Shown: one piece after another, positions 27,871-37,052 of the stretch | Layout of the letters: each line of letters starts with the position of its first letter | How positions within the stretch are numbered: position 1 is the stretch's first letter | Assembly: GCF_015207265.1 (NCBI RefSeq) | Contig: NZ_JADEXE010000003.1 | Location: forward strand, 1 to 63,800 | Reading direction: 5' to 3' | Origin: Nodosilinea sp. LEGE 07298 | GTDB taxonomy: Bacteria; Cyanobacteriota; Cyanobacteriia; Phormidesmidales; Phormidesmidaceae | DNA length: 63,800 nt | Notes under the pieces: model-generated | What the model was told of the DNA's origin: nothing | Seen by the model: the letters and a program-made list of their open reading frames with translations, nothing else | Databases searched by the model: none | Position numbers and translations under genes: made by a program

Positions 27871-28554
27871 ATGGCTAAGGCAGTCGGCTCAGAACCAGCC
27901 CCGCAGCTCCCCCTGAGTCGGGAACGGGTGTTGCGGGTCGCTTTGCGTCTGGCGGATCAGGGTGGAATTGAGGCCCTGTCTATGCGCAAGCTGGCCGAGG
28001 AATTGGGGGTGAAGGCGATGTCGTTGTACAACCACGTCGCCAATAAGGAAGACATTGTTGACGGCATTGTCGATGCTGTGGTTGGCGAAATTGAGCTGCC
28101 TACGCTCAAAACAGACTGGAAAACGGCCATGCGGCAGCGGGCGCTTTCGGCCCATACCGTGCTGTTGCGCCACCCTTGGGCAACGATGGCGATCGTGTCG
28201 CGGGTCAATGTGGGGGTGGCAATGCTGCGCTATGTGGATGCCACGCTGGGCTGTTTAGTAGAAGCAGGCTTTTCCTATGCTATGGCGGATCGTGTTTGGA
28301 ATGCGATCGATAGCCACATCTATGGGTTCACCCTCCAGGAACTAAACTTTCCGTTTGAGGCGGCGGAGTATTCAGCTGTGGCAAAAGACTATGTAGCCAT
28401 GATTCCGGCAGATCAATACCCCTATTTGAATCAACTTACCCACCACGTTATAGAAGGGCGGCACGATGGTTTACATGATTTTGAGTTTGGCCTAAATTTA
28501 CTCCTCGATAGTTTGGAGAAATGGTGTATTCAGGCCCAAGAATCGATCGCCTAG
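27871..28554 (+). CDS. TetR/AcrR-family transcriptional regulator
   Basis: A 227-residue DNA-binding repressor. The N-terminal helix-turn-helix is clear: RERVLRVALRLADQGGIEAL then SMRKLAEELGVKAMSLYNHV (about residues 16-55), close to classic TetR with the MSLYNHV recognition helix ending. The C-terminal part (about 75-215) resembles the TetR_C ligand-binding domain; HPWATMAIVSRVNVG and YGFTLQELNFPF are typical of this subgroup. It is divergent from the alcohol dehydrogenase gene across two palindromic operators. Likely function: repress the dehydrogenase and itself until an unknown ligand binds. The downstream DUF1772 remnant may once have belonged to the same regulon. Confidence 0.9.
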   Translation: MAKAVGSEPAPQLPLSRERVLRVALRLADQGGIEALSMRKLAEELGVKAMSLYNHVANKEDIVDGIVDAVVGEIELPTLKTDWKTAMRQRALSAHTVLLRHPWATMAIVSRVNVGVAMLRYVDATLGCLVEAGFSYAMADRVWNAIDSHIYGFTLQELNFPFEAAEYSAVAKDYVAMIPADQYPYLNQLTHHVIEGRHDGLHDFEFGLNLLLDSLEKWCIQAQESIA

Positions 28555-28623
28555 ATCCGCCCAGAGAGTTGATCGGCCGGTGAGTTAAATGACGGTCAGC
28601 CCAACTTTGATCGGATCAAATTC

Positions 28624-28848
28624 TCAGTTGGGTATCCCCCATCGCTGAAAGAACGAGAGGGTAAACAGAACAGCGGCCAAAACAGCAGCAGCGGTGCGGA
28701 TATGATTCCAAAATGTCCAATCTGTCAGGTACTTAGCCCAGAGGGTTGCCCCTTCTGCACTATCAGGATTGACCACGGCCAGGGCATCATTCAGCGGAAT
28801 ATTGCCCGCGATCGTCACGCCGATAGTGCCGATAACATATCGTTGAAG
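28624..28848 (-). pseudogene. Remnant of a DUF1772 (anthrone oxygenase-like) membrane protein gene
   Basis: The minus-strand frame reads RYVIGTIGVTIAGNIPLND near its beginning and ALWAKYLTDWTFWNHIRTAA later, ending RWGIPN. These are the NxPLN and W-x-x-WNxxR signatures of the DUF1772 family, covering its last half. In-frame TAA at 28849-28851 cuts off the expected N-terminal membrane segments, and no continuing frame was found upstream. It therefore looks like a decayed 3' fragment. It converges on the TetR gene, which often regulates such small oxidoreductase genes elsewhere (inference). Confidence 0.65.
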
Positions 28849-28851
28849 TTA

Positions 28852-29367
28852 GAAAAACCATTTGCTCGGGCAGGTATAGTCGTCGCCACAAGGGTTAGGA
28901 CATTCTTTACAGCGGCCTACTAGCGATGGCTATAGGCCAGGTCGCCGCCCCAGTTTGGCGGTTGGCAGTTGAACTGTCCTAAGCGAACTGGCTAAAGCTA
29001 TAACTCCATACTTAGACAACACGGCACCAGACCGCGTAGCCCGAAAAACCCTGAGAAACTATGGAAGCTCTCTTGGGGAGAAGCAAGCTCCCGCCATTTT
29101 TGGCAGCAATTCTCATTTTGGCAAAAAGCTGTTCCAGCCCTAGGAATGCCGGTATGGTAATGACATCTGAGCAACCCAACAGCAGTTGAACTTCCAAAAT
29201 AAGAATTGCTGCATTTTGGTCAGATGTGACTGTTTCGAGCCCACTGCGATCGCTGCAAACGCGTCACCTTATATCCTCTTACATATGCCAAGATCTATCT
29301 TTGGATGGATTTCTGCCTTTAGGTAGACTCTAAAACCGCTCTGATCATGGCTACATGAGAGAGAGAT
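28852..29367. other. Gene-poor stretch before the phytochrome operon
   Basis: About 516 bases without a gene I can support. It follows the broken DUF1772 fragment and leads into the phytochrome start. A short minus-strand frame (28849-28935) encodes a cysteine-rich peptide with CKECPNPCGDDYTCPS but has no start codon. No tRNA, terminator or clear promoter was recognised; the last 130 bases presumably contain the phytochrome operon promoter. Confidence 0.4.
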
Positions 29368-31662
29368 ATGGCCCCATGCAAAAAGCTGACCATAATGGTA
29401 GACCCGATTGATCTAACAAACTGCGATCGCGAACCCATTCATATTCCTGGGGCCATTCAGCCCCACGGGGTGCTGCTGGTATTACACGACCCCACCCTAG
29501 AGATCTTGCAGGTGAGTAGCAATACTCGAACGCTACTCGGCTTAGCACCCGAAGATCTGCTAGGCCAGTCCCTTTCCAAGCTGTTTAGCGCCGGCCAGAT
29601 TCAACAAATTCGGCAGGGCTTAGCCGAAGACTTTGAAAGTCTTAACCCCCTCCAACTCTCCGTCGATCAGGGGGAGCGATCGCGGCATTTTGATGGCATC
29701 GTTCACTGCATTGACAGCGTTATTATTTTAGAACTGGAGCCCAGAGGCGACCTCCAAAGCCCAGACTTTATTGATTTTTATCACCAGGTCAGGGGCGTCA
29801 TTACTCACATTCAAAAAGCGCCATCACTACAGGCTATGGGCCAGGTGGTGGTGAAAGAAGTGCGGCGGATGACCGGGTTTGACCGGGTAATGGTGTATCA
29901 GTTTGACGAAACCGGCGCTGGTAGCGTGATCGCCGAAGATACCCATCAAGACGAGCCCTATCTCGGACTGCGCTATCCTGCGACAGATATTCCCAATCAA
30001 GCACGGCATCTCTACACCCTAAACTGGCTGCGGCTGATTCCCCAATCGCAGTATGAACCGGTGCCGTTAGTACCAGCCCTCAACCCTGTTACCCAGGCCC
30101 CGCTCAACTTAAGCCTTGCGGTACTGCGCAGCGTTTCGCCCCTGCATAGGGAGTACCTGCGAAACATGGGGGTAGCCGCCTCTATGTCTATTTCTTTAAT
30201 TAAAAATCAGCAGGTTTGGGGCTTAATTGCCTGCCACCACAATGAGCCCAACTATATTCCCTACGACATCCGCACCGCCTGCGAATTTATTGGGCAGGTA
30301 ATGTCGGTCGAATTGGACAATAAAGCCGCCAGTGAAGACATTGACTACAAAATGCACGTAAAGTCGCGGCTAACCGAGTTCGTCAACGCCTTGTCCCAGG
30401 CAGACCATTTTTTAGACGGTATGGCGCGGCTCGATACCCAACTGCTGGGGCTAGTAAATGCTACCGGGGCGATCGTCTGTAGCGGCAACCAGTGTATTGG
30501 CTTTGGCCAAACCCCCCATGACGATGACATTAACGCCCTGCTCGACTGGATTAAACCTCGCTTTGACCAGGGTCTGTTTAAAACCCAGTGCTTGATGCAG
30601 GACTATCCTGCCGCCGCCGCGTACAAAGACATTGCTAGCGGGGTTTTAGGCCTAGAAATTTCGAGTATTCATCGGAATTTTATGCTTTGGTTTCGACCAG
30701 AGGTAATTCAAACGGTGAACTGGGGCGGCAACCCCAACAAGCCCGTCGAGATTGCTGCCGATGGCAGTTTGCGCCTGTCGCCGCGCCAATCCTTTGAGCT
30801 GTGGCAAGAGACAGTGAAGGGCACCTCTCTGCCCTGGAAAGCCAGCGAAATTGAGGCGGTGCAAGAGTTACGCAACCTGATCGTTGGCATTGTGCTGCGG
30901 CAGGCGGACGAGTTGGCGCTGATGAACTACAAGCTACAGCGCAGCAACGAAGAGCTAGACTCCTTTGCCTATATTGCCTCCCACGATCTCAAAGAACCGC
31001 TGCGGGGAATTCACAACTACGCCAACTTTTTGATGGAAGACTATAGCGAAGTTTTGGATCAAGATGGGGTGGCTAAGCTGCAAACCCTGGTGCGGCTGAC
31101 CCAGCGGATGGAGGACCTGATCAATTCTCTGCTCCATTTCTCTCGCCTAGACCGGGCCGAGCTGCAGCCTCAACCGGTGGATTTGAATGACCTGGTGCAG
31201 CAGGTCACCGCCACCCTAAAGATTGCCCGATCGCAAAACGACATCGAGTTTCGGATTCCTCAGCCCCTGCCGCAGGTACCCTGCGATCGCACTCAGGTCA
31301 CCGAACTCTTCACCAACCTGATCAGCAACGCTATCAAGTACAACGACAAAGCCCACAAATGGATTGAAGTTGGGGCGATTGACCCCTCCGAGGCTCCCCC
31401 TCCCGATAGCAGCCCGATCACCGCTAGCCCTGTGTTCTACGTGCGCGACAACGGCATTGGCATTCCGCCGCAGTTTACAGACAAAATTTTTCAGATTTTT
31501 CGCCGTTTGCACGGGCGCGACGATTACGGCGGTGGCACCGGGGCGGGGCTGACGATCGCCCGCAAAGTGGTCGAGCGCCACGGGGGCCGCATTTGGGTCA
31601 AATCTACCCCAGGGGAAGGCAGCACCTTTTTCTTAACGCTATCGCCGGAGAAAACAATATGA
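29368..31662 (+). CDS. Bacteriophytochrome-type (CphB-like) sensor histidine kinase
   Basis: A 764-residue soluble red/far-red photoreceptor kinase. Order: PAS (about 10-120), GAF (145-315), PHY (330-510), HisKA (525-590) with His539 in YIASHDLKEPLR, and HATPase (630-760) ending YGGGTGAGLTIARK. The GAF has the PATDIP motif. The Cph1-type chromophore Cys is replaced by Leu259 (SVSPLHREYL), while Cys19 in LTNCDREPIHIPGAIQPHG matches the N-terminal biliverdin-binding Cys of BphP proteins. The PHY tongue keeps PRQSF. So it should bind biliverdin. An in-frame ATG at 29395 is an alternative start. It overlaps the response regulator gene by four bases (ATGA), indicating translational coupling. Confidence 0.93.
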   Translation: MAPCKKLTIMVDPIDLTNCDREPIHIPGAIQPHGVLLVLHDPTLEILQVSSNTRTLLGLAPEDLLGQSLSKLFSAGQIQQIRQGLAEDFESLNPLQLSVDQGERSRHFDGIVHCIDSVIILELEPRGDLQSPDFIDFYHQVRGVITHIQKAPSLQAMGQVVVKEVRRMTGFDRVMVYQFDETGAGSVIAEDTHQDEPYLGLRYPATDIPNQARHLYTLNWLRLIPQSQYEPVPLVPALNPVTQAPLNLSLAVLRSVSPLHREYLRNMGVAASMSISLIKNQQVWGLIACHHNEPNYIPYDIRTACEFIGQVMSVELDNKAASEDIDYKMHVKSRLTEFVNALSQADHFLDGMARLDTQLLGLVNATGAIVCSGNQCIGFGQTPHDDDINALLDWIKPRFDQGLFKTQCLMQDYPAAAAYKDIASGVLGLEISSIHRNFMLWFRPEVIQTVNWGGNPNKPVEIAADGSLRLSPRQSFELWQETVKGTSLPWKASEIEAVQELRNLIVGIVLRQADELALMNYKLQRSNEELDSFAYIASHDLKEPLRGIHNYANFLMEDYSEVLDQDGVAKLQTLVRLTQRMEDLINSLLHFSRLDRAELQPQPVDLNDLVQQVTATLKIARSQNDIEFRIPQPLPQVPCDRTQVTELFTNLISNAIKYNDKAHKWIEVGAIDPSEAPPPDSSPITASPVFYVRDNGIGIPPQFTDKIFQIFRRLHGRDDYGGGTGAGLTIARKVVERHGGRIWVKSTPGEGSTFFLTLSPEKTI

Positions 31663-32138
31663 CCTTGAGTTCGACGGTTTCTTTAGCGCCACAACACCCG
31701 ATGCTCGTGGTCGAAGACAGCGACGAAGACTTTGAAGCCATTCAGCGGTTTGTGCGGCGATCGCCCATCTCCATTCCAGTGCAGCGGTGCGTTACTGGCG
31801 AACAGGCTCTGGCCCAGTTGTCTCAGACCGTTCTAACCGATGGGCCTACAGCGGCTCAGTACCCCGGCTTAATCGTCTTAGACCTGAACCTTCCGGGTAC
31901 CGACGGCAGAGATGTCTTGCGCCAAATCAAACAGGATGCCACGCTGAAAACCATTCCCGTGATCATTTTCACCACCTCCAATAATCCTCAAGATATCCAG
32001 GATTGCTACCACCTGGGAGTGCGCCGCTATATTGTCAAACCGATTGACTATGATCAGCTGAAACGAGATATCCAATCCCTGATTGATTACTGGTTTGAAG
32101 TTACCCATCGACCTGAGTCGCCGGAGCCATCGTCATGA
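31659..32138 (+). CDS. Rcp1-like response regulator
   Basis: A 159-residue single-domain receiver without an output domain. The acidic pocket is in LVVEDSDEDFEAI, the phospho-acceptor is Asp75 in LIVLDLNLPGTDG, then FTTSNNP (Thr switch) and VKPIDYDQL (Lys). The long loop and PGTDGRDVLRQIK segment match Rcp1, the partner of cyanobacterial phytochrome Cph1, so it should receive phosphate from the phytochrome encoded immediately upstream. It overlaps the phytochrome gene and the downstream hybrid kinase gene by ATGA at each end. A frame open to 31593 would lie entirely inside the phytochrome gene, so the start at 31659 is preferred. Confidence 0.92.
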   Translation: MTLSSTVSLAPQHPMLVVEDSDEDFEAIQRFVRRSPISIPVQRCVTGEQALAQLSQTVLTDGPTAAQYPGLIVLDLNLPGTDGRDVLRQIKQDATLKTIPVIIFTTSNNPQDIQDCYHLGVRRYIVKPIDYDQLKRDIQSLIDYWFEVTHRPESPEPSS

Positions 32139-35100
32139 CACAAGCGCCTCTCACTCTCCTGGTTGTGGAAGATTCTCCCGAAGATCGAGAGCTTTATCGG
32201 CGCTGCCTCAAGCGAGATCAGAACCATACCTACACGATTTTAGAAGCTTCCCTGGGCCAGCAGGGCCTAGAAATGTGGCGGCAGCATCAGCCCGATGTAA
32301 TTTTGCTGGACTATCGGTTGCCCGATCTCGATGGTCTTGACTATTTGGCCCAGCTCACCGCAGAGTCGCCGCAGCCCTGCCCGGTGATTGTGACCACCGG
32401 GCAGGGCGACGAAACCATTGCCGTTAAGGCGATGCGAGCGGGTGCTCAAGACTATTTAATCAAAGGTCAAATTACCCCAGAGGGGTTGCGACTGGCGATC
32501 GAGGGGGCGATTTCCCGAGTCCAGCTACAGGTTCAGCTGCAGCAGCGCATCGATCGCCAGCGGGTCGTCTCTGAAATTACTGGCAAAGTGCGGCAGTCCC
32601 TCGATCTTCACGAAATTTTGCAGACCACTGTAGATGAAGTGCGGCAGTTTCTGCAGGCCGATCGCGTATTTGTGTACCGCTTTCAGCCCGACTTTAGTCA
32701 GCCCGATTTTAGCGGGATGATTGCCGTGGAGTCGGTCAGCGAGGGCTTTACCGCAATTTTAGACCTACACATTGAAGCTGGCTACTTCAGAGTCAACTCC
32801 GGCGAAGACTGTGACCAGGGACGGATTCAGATCATTGAGGATGTTTATACCGCCGGACTCACCGACGGTCACCTGGAGTTTCTAGAGCGGTTTCAGATCC
32901 GCGCCAGTCTAGTGGTTCCCATTCTGCAGGGGGAGGCCCTATGGGGTCTGTTGGTGGTCAACCAGTGCTCGGGGGCTCGCCAGTGGCAGCCCTTAGAAAT
33001 CGACCTGCTTAAAGATTTATCGACCCAGGTGGGCATTGCCCTGCGACAGGCAGAACTGTATCAGCAAACCCAAACAGAACTGGCGCAGCGCAAACAGATA
33101 GAAGCAGAGCTGCGGCACAGTGAAGAACGCTTCCGCACCTCCGTTGAAAACATGCTCGACTGCTTCGGGGTGTATTCAGCGGTACGCAATGACCAGGGAG
33201 AGATTGTCGATTTTCGCATCGAATACATCAACCAGGCGGCCTGCGACGGTAACCAAATGGCCAAGCAAGATCAGGTCTCTCGCAATTTGCTGGAGGTTTT
33301 GCCAGGGCACCTTGAGAGCGGCTTGTTTCAGGAGTACTGCCAGGTAGTCGAAACGGGGGAGCCGTTAGTTAAAGACAGCCTAATTTATGAGGATGTGTTT
33401 GGGCAGCAAAGACTCATCAGGGCCTTTGATATTCGGGCCGCCAAGCTGGGGGATGGATTCGTTGCCACCTGGCGAGATATTACCGCCCGGAAGCAGGTTG
33501 AAGAAGCCCTGCGGCACAGTGAACAGTTGCTGCGGCTGGCCCTGCAGGGAGCCAACGCCGGCTCGTGGGATTGGGAAATTCCCTCGGGCCAAATTTTCTG
33601 GTCACCGGAAAACTATGACCTCTATGGTATTGAGCCCAAAGCAGCAGGCCCTCAATATGAGGACTGGTCTAACGCGCTGCATCCAGACGATCGCAACAGA
33701 GCCAATGCAGCAGTGCAGCAAGTAGTCGAACAACGGCTGCCGGAGTTCAATACCGAATTTCGGATTGTGCATCCCCAGCGCGGTGTTCGCTGGCTGCTGG
33801 GTCTGGGTCGCCTCAGCTTCGATAACCGGGGGGCACCGATTCGCCTCAGCGGCATCAACATTGATATCACGGCCCAAAAACAGGCCGAGTTGACCCTAGC
33901 GCTAAACGAAGCTCGCCTGCAGGGTTTTGTCGATGCCAATGTGGTCGGCATTTTGCAGGGAGACATTTACGGCAGTATTCATCGGGCCAATGACGAACTG
34001 CTGCGGATTATTGGCTATAGCCGCGATGAATTGAATCGCGGCGAGCTGCGCTGGACTGATATGACCCCCGCCGAGTATTTACCCCTTGACCAACAGGCCA
34101 TTGCCGAAGCCCGCGAGAACGGGGCCTGTACCCCCTACGAGAAAGAGTACATCCGTAAAGATGGCAGCCGAATTCCGGTCTTGCTGGGGTATAGCCTGGT
34201 GGGCGAGGCCCGAGAAGAGACGGTGGCTTTTGTGCTGGATCTATGCGATCGCAAACGCACTGAACAGCGACTGCGCCGCAGCGAAGACCGGCTACAAATG
34301 GCCCTTACGGCAGCCCAACTCGGCACCTGGGATTGGCGTATCCAAGCCAATCACCTGATTTGGGATAACCGTTGCAGAGCTATCTTTGGCCTTACTGCCA
34401 ACGCCGAGGTGAATATAAAAGTTTTTTTTGCGTGTCTCCATCCGGAGGATCGCGAGCCGATCGATCGCGCTATTCAAACTGCGCTAATGCCAGAAAACGA
34501 CGGGCATTTCGATGTAGAGTTTCGCACCGTGAGTCGCTCAGACTGGCCAAGTCGCTGGGTGGCCTCTAAAGGACAGGCTTACTTTAGCGCCAGCGGCACC
34601 CCCCAGCGATTCATCGGCACGGTTCGCGACATCACCGACCAAAAACAGGCCGAAGCCGAGCGCGAAAAACTATTGCACCGAGAGCAGGTCGCCCGGGCCT
34701 CTGCTGAACGGGCCAACCGGGTCAAAGATGAGTTTTTGGCGGTGCTTTCCCATGAATTGCGATCGCCCCTCAACCCCATTTTGGGCTGGACCAAGATGCT
34801 GCAAACCCGCCAGTTAGACAAAGACAAAACGCAGCGAGCGCTGGAGACCATTGAGCGCAACGTCAAATTACAAACCCAGCTGATTGATGACCTTCTAGAC
34901 GTGGCCCGTATTTTGCGCGGTAAGCTCAAGCTCGATGTCGTAGCTACTGATTTAGCCGATGTTATCAAAGCTGCAGTAGACGTTGTGCAAACCTCTGCCG
35001 AAGCTAAGTCCATCTCGCTAGGGTTTGTCTTTGTAGAAAACTGCCAGGTCAGGGGAGATGCGGGGCGTTTGCAGCAAATCATTTGGAATTTGCTCTCAAA

Positions 35101-35818
35101 TGCCATCAAATTCACGCCTGCTGGCGGGCAAATTGAGGTTCGGCTACAGACAGCTAACAATCAAGCCCAAATCACTGTAATCGACACCGGCAAAGGCATC
35201 AGTTCTGAGTTTTTACCCTATATTTTTGAATCATTCCGCCAGGAAGATGTCTCCATTACGCGGCAGTACGGTGGCTTGGGCCTCGGGCTATCGATTGTCA
35301 AATATCTGGTCGATGCCCACGGCGGCACTATTTCTGCCGCCAGCCCTGGCGAAGGGCTAGGGGCGACGTTTACCATTTGCCTGCCGCTGCTTCAAGCTTC
35401 TCACACGACCACTATAGCCAACCGTTCAGCCACGTCCGATCTTCAGGGTGTCAAAGTGCTCGTCGTCGATGACAGCCCAGATACGCGGGAATTGTTGCAG
35501 GTCGTCTTAGGAGCCTATGGTGCCGAGGTCGATACCATGCCTTCTGCTGAGGCCGCTTTAGCGTATCTTGAGACCGCTTCACCCGATGTGCTGGTTTGCG
35601 ACATCGGTATGCCCGATATGGACGGCTATCGCCTTTTGCAACACATTCGCGCCTCAGCGGCTTACCAGGGGAAGCATTTCCCCGCTATTGCTTTAACGGC
35701 CTATGCCCGTGAAGAAGACCGCCAACGGGCCTTTGAGCATGGTTTTCAAAAACACATGGCTAAACCCATCGAGCCAGAAGCCCTGGCGATCGCCGTCGCT
35801 GACCTGATCAAAACCTAA
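32135..35818 (+). CDS. Large hybrid histidine kinase (REC-GAF-PAS-HisKA-HATPase-REC)
   Basis: A 1227-residue soluble signalling protein. Domains: receiver (about 5-125, Asp59), GAF (about 150-310), several PAS/PAC units (about 325-850), HisKA with His873 in LSHELRSPLNPILGW, HATPase (about 975-1090, GGLGLGLSIVKYL) and a C-terminal receiver (about 1105-1227, Asp1156 in LVCDIGMPDMDG). The GAF resembles cyanobacteriochrome GAF domains (AGLTDGHLEFLERFQIRASLVVPI), but the chromophore Cys is Gly245 next to His246, so covalent bilin binding is doubtful. Overlap with the response regulator gene places it in the phytochrome operon; it may take phosphate or light signals into a phosphorelay. Confidence 0.92.
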   Translation: MTQAPLTLLVVEDSPEDRELYRRCLKRDQNHTYTILEASLGQQGLEMWRQHQPDVILLDYRLPDLDGLDYLAQLTAESPQPCPVIVTTGQGDETIAVKAMRAGAQDYLIKGQITPEGLRLAIEGAISRVQLQVQLQQRIDRQRVVSEITGKVRQSLDLHEILQTTVDEVRQFLQADRVFVYRFQPDFSQPDFSGMIAVESVSEGFTAILDLHIEAGYFRVNSGEDCDQGRIQIIEDVYTAGLTDGHLEFLERFQIRASLVVPILQGEALWGLLVVNQCSGARQWQPLEIDLLKDLSTQVGIALRQAELYQQTQTELAQRKQIEAELRHSEERFRTSVENMLDCFGVYSAVRNDQGEIVDFRIEYINQAACDGNQMAKQDQVSRNLLEVLPGHLESGLFQEYCQVVETGEPLVKDSLIYEDVFGQQRLIRAFDIRAAKLGDGFVATWRDITARKQVEEALRHSEQLLRLALQGANAGSWDWEIPSGQIFWSPENYDLYGIEPKAAGPQYEDWSNALHPDDRNRANAAVQQVVEQRLPEFNTEFRIVHPQRGVRWLLGLGRLSFDNRGAPIRLSGINIDITAQKQAELTLALNEARLQGFVDANVVGILQGDIYGSIHRANDELLRIIGYSRDELNRGELRWTDMTPAEYLPLDQQAIAEARENGACTPYEKEYIRKDGSRIPVLLGYSLVGEAREETVAFVLDLCDRKRTEQRLRRSEDRLQMALTAAQLGTWDWRIQANHLIWDNRCRAIFGLTANAEVNIKVFFACLHPEDREPIDRAIQTALMPENDGHFDVEFRTVSRSDWPSRWVASKGQAYFSASGTPQRFIGTVRDITDQKQAEAEREKLLHREQVARASAERANRVKDEFLAVLSHELRSPLNPILGWTKMLQTRQLDKDKTQRALETIERNVKLQTQLIDDLLDVARILRGKLKLDVVATDLADVIKAAVDVVQTSAEAKSISLGFVFVENCQVRGDAGRLQQIIWNLLSNAIKFTPAGGQIEVRLQTANNQAQITVIDTGKGISSEFLPYIFESFRQEDVSITRQYGGLGLGLSIVKYLVDAHGGTISAASPGEGLGATFTICLPLLQASHTTTIANRSATSDLQGVKVLVVDDSPDTRELLQVVLGAYGAEVDTMPSAEAALAYLETASPDVLVCDIGMPDMDGYRLLQHIRASAAYQGKHFPAIALTAYAREEDRQRAFEHGFQKHMAKPIEPEALAIAVADLIKT

Positions 35819-35897
35819 TGTCTCATGCAGATCTACAGGTATAGCAATCACCCCTTGGGTTAGGACACAACAGCCCCGGTGGTGGTGGCTAGCTTTC

Positions 35898-37034
35898 CTA
35901 AAGTTGAACCACATCCAAACGAGAGGTGGCCAGACGATCCATCCACGAAGCCAGAAAATCGTGGTTAGCAGACTGTTCTGCCAGGTTCGCTGTATCGGCA
36001 GGGTGAGGCAGCAGCCCCTGCAGCGAGGCGCTGGTGACGCAAAACATCGATTTTTGGAAACTCTGGCAGATTTTAACCCGCACATCGTCGAGGCCGCGCC
36101 CTTGAGACTGGTAGAAAGCGGTCAGGTAATCGGGCAGGTAGTGGCGCATATCCTGCATTAGCAGGGTAGGAGGAATGCCCGCACCGCCGATGGGTAAGGG
36201 GTCGGCGTAGAGAGCACCGTAATCAAAGCGGCCCTGGTCGACCGAGATTTGATTGGCCTGGGCGTTATAAGAGACTGTGCCTAAAAACGGGGTGCCCCGA
36301 AAAAACACAGCCTCGACATAGGGCACGGCTACATCCATCAAAAAGGTCAGCCCCGCCGACTTGGGCAGCAGGTCGTAGCGGCTGCCATTCAGCTCGACGG
36401 CGTAGGTAATCGGGTTAGCAGCTGCAGCCACCAGCCCGGCTTTGATAAAGGCCACCACCTCAGGAATGGTTTTCACCTGGCCCGCGTCATAGGCATCGGA
36501 CAGATCGATGAATAAGTCGCTCATGACCCGCCAAAACTGACCCAGGGCGCTGTAATAGGCGAGCTGGCGCACCTGCTCGGGCAAAAAGTCGGGGAACAGG
36601 CCATGCAGCCCCCGCATGGCTGGATTTGACTTGATTTTGGCCGCGATCGCAGCCCTACACCGCTGCAAAAAATCGTCGCTGTCGAGGTATTCGTCTAGCT
36701 TGCCGCCGCCGTGCCAGAGCATGGTTTTCATGCAGTACTCGGCATATTCAAAGTTGATTCGATCGTGCCACCAGTGGCGCAGCAGCTGGGGCAGCGTGAC
36801 CTTACCGTTAAAGTACTTGAAGAACGGGAACAGCACTAAAAACTGGTGGTCGGCAATGTAGATCAGATTTTTAGAGTAGGCGTCGAGCACTACCCCATAG
36901 CTCTTGAGAATGCCGACCACCTCCAACATGTTGGTTTCAGAGTCAGGCAGCAGAGCCTCAGCCCCCAGCAGCTTCTGAATAAAAGGCTCTAGGGGGTGGG
37001 CGGTAGCAGTAGCCAGAGGTAGGGTTTTGGTCAT
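35898..37034 (-). CDS. CO2 hydration protein (CupB/ChpX-like)
   Basis: A 378-residue protein of the Chp/Cup family, the specific subunit of CO2-uptake NDH-1 complexes that hydrates CO2 to bicarbonate at the thylakoid. Typical family stretches are SETNMLEVVGILKSYGVVLD near 32-51, FPFFKYFNGKVTLPQLLRHWW near 70-90, INFEYAEYCMKTMLWHGGGK and FCVTSASLQGLLPHP. It is downstream of ndhD and ndhF in one operon (18-base gap to ndhD). At 378 residues it fits the shorter constitutive CupB (ChpX) better than CupA, and no cupS-like gene follows. That subtype call is by length and context only. No signal peptide; it is peripheral. Confidence 0.83.
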   Translation of the reverse strand: MTKTLPLATATAHPLEPFIQKLLGAEALLPDSETNMLEVVGILKSYGVVLDAYSKNLIYIADHQFLVLFPFFKYFNGKVTLPQLLRHWWHDRINFEYAEYCMKTMLWHGGGKLDEYLDSDDFLQRCRAAIAAKIKSNPAMRGLHGLFPDFLPEQVRQLAYYSALGQFWRVMSDLFIDLSDAYDAGQVKTIPEVVAFIKAGLVAAAANPITYAVELNGSRYDLLPKSAGLTFLMDVAVPYVEAVFFRGTPFLGTVSYNAQANQISVDQGRFDYGALYADPLPIGGAGIPPTLLMQDMRHYLPDYLTAFYQSQGRGLDDVRVKICQSFQKSMFCVTSASLQGLLPHPADTANLAEQSANHDFLASWMDRLATSRLDVVQL

Positions 37035-37052
37035 GGCAGAGAGACCTGGGCG

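Noticed and set aside
28849-28935. Cysteine-rich mini-protein with CKECPNPCGDDYTCPS
   Set aside because: No start codon or ribosome binding site; preceded by an in-frame stop; may be a decayed fragment.
34579-35160. 193-codon frame opposite the hybrid kinase
   Set aside because: Ser/Arg-rich translation typical of shadows over HisKA/HATPase coding sequence.
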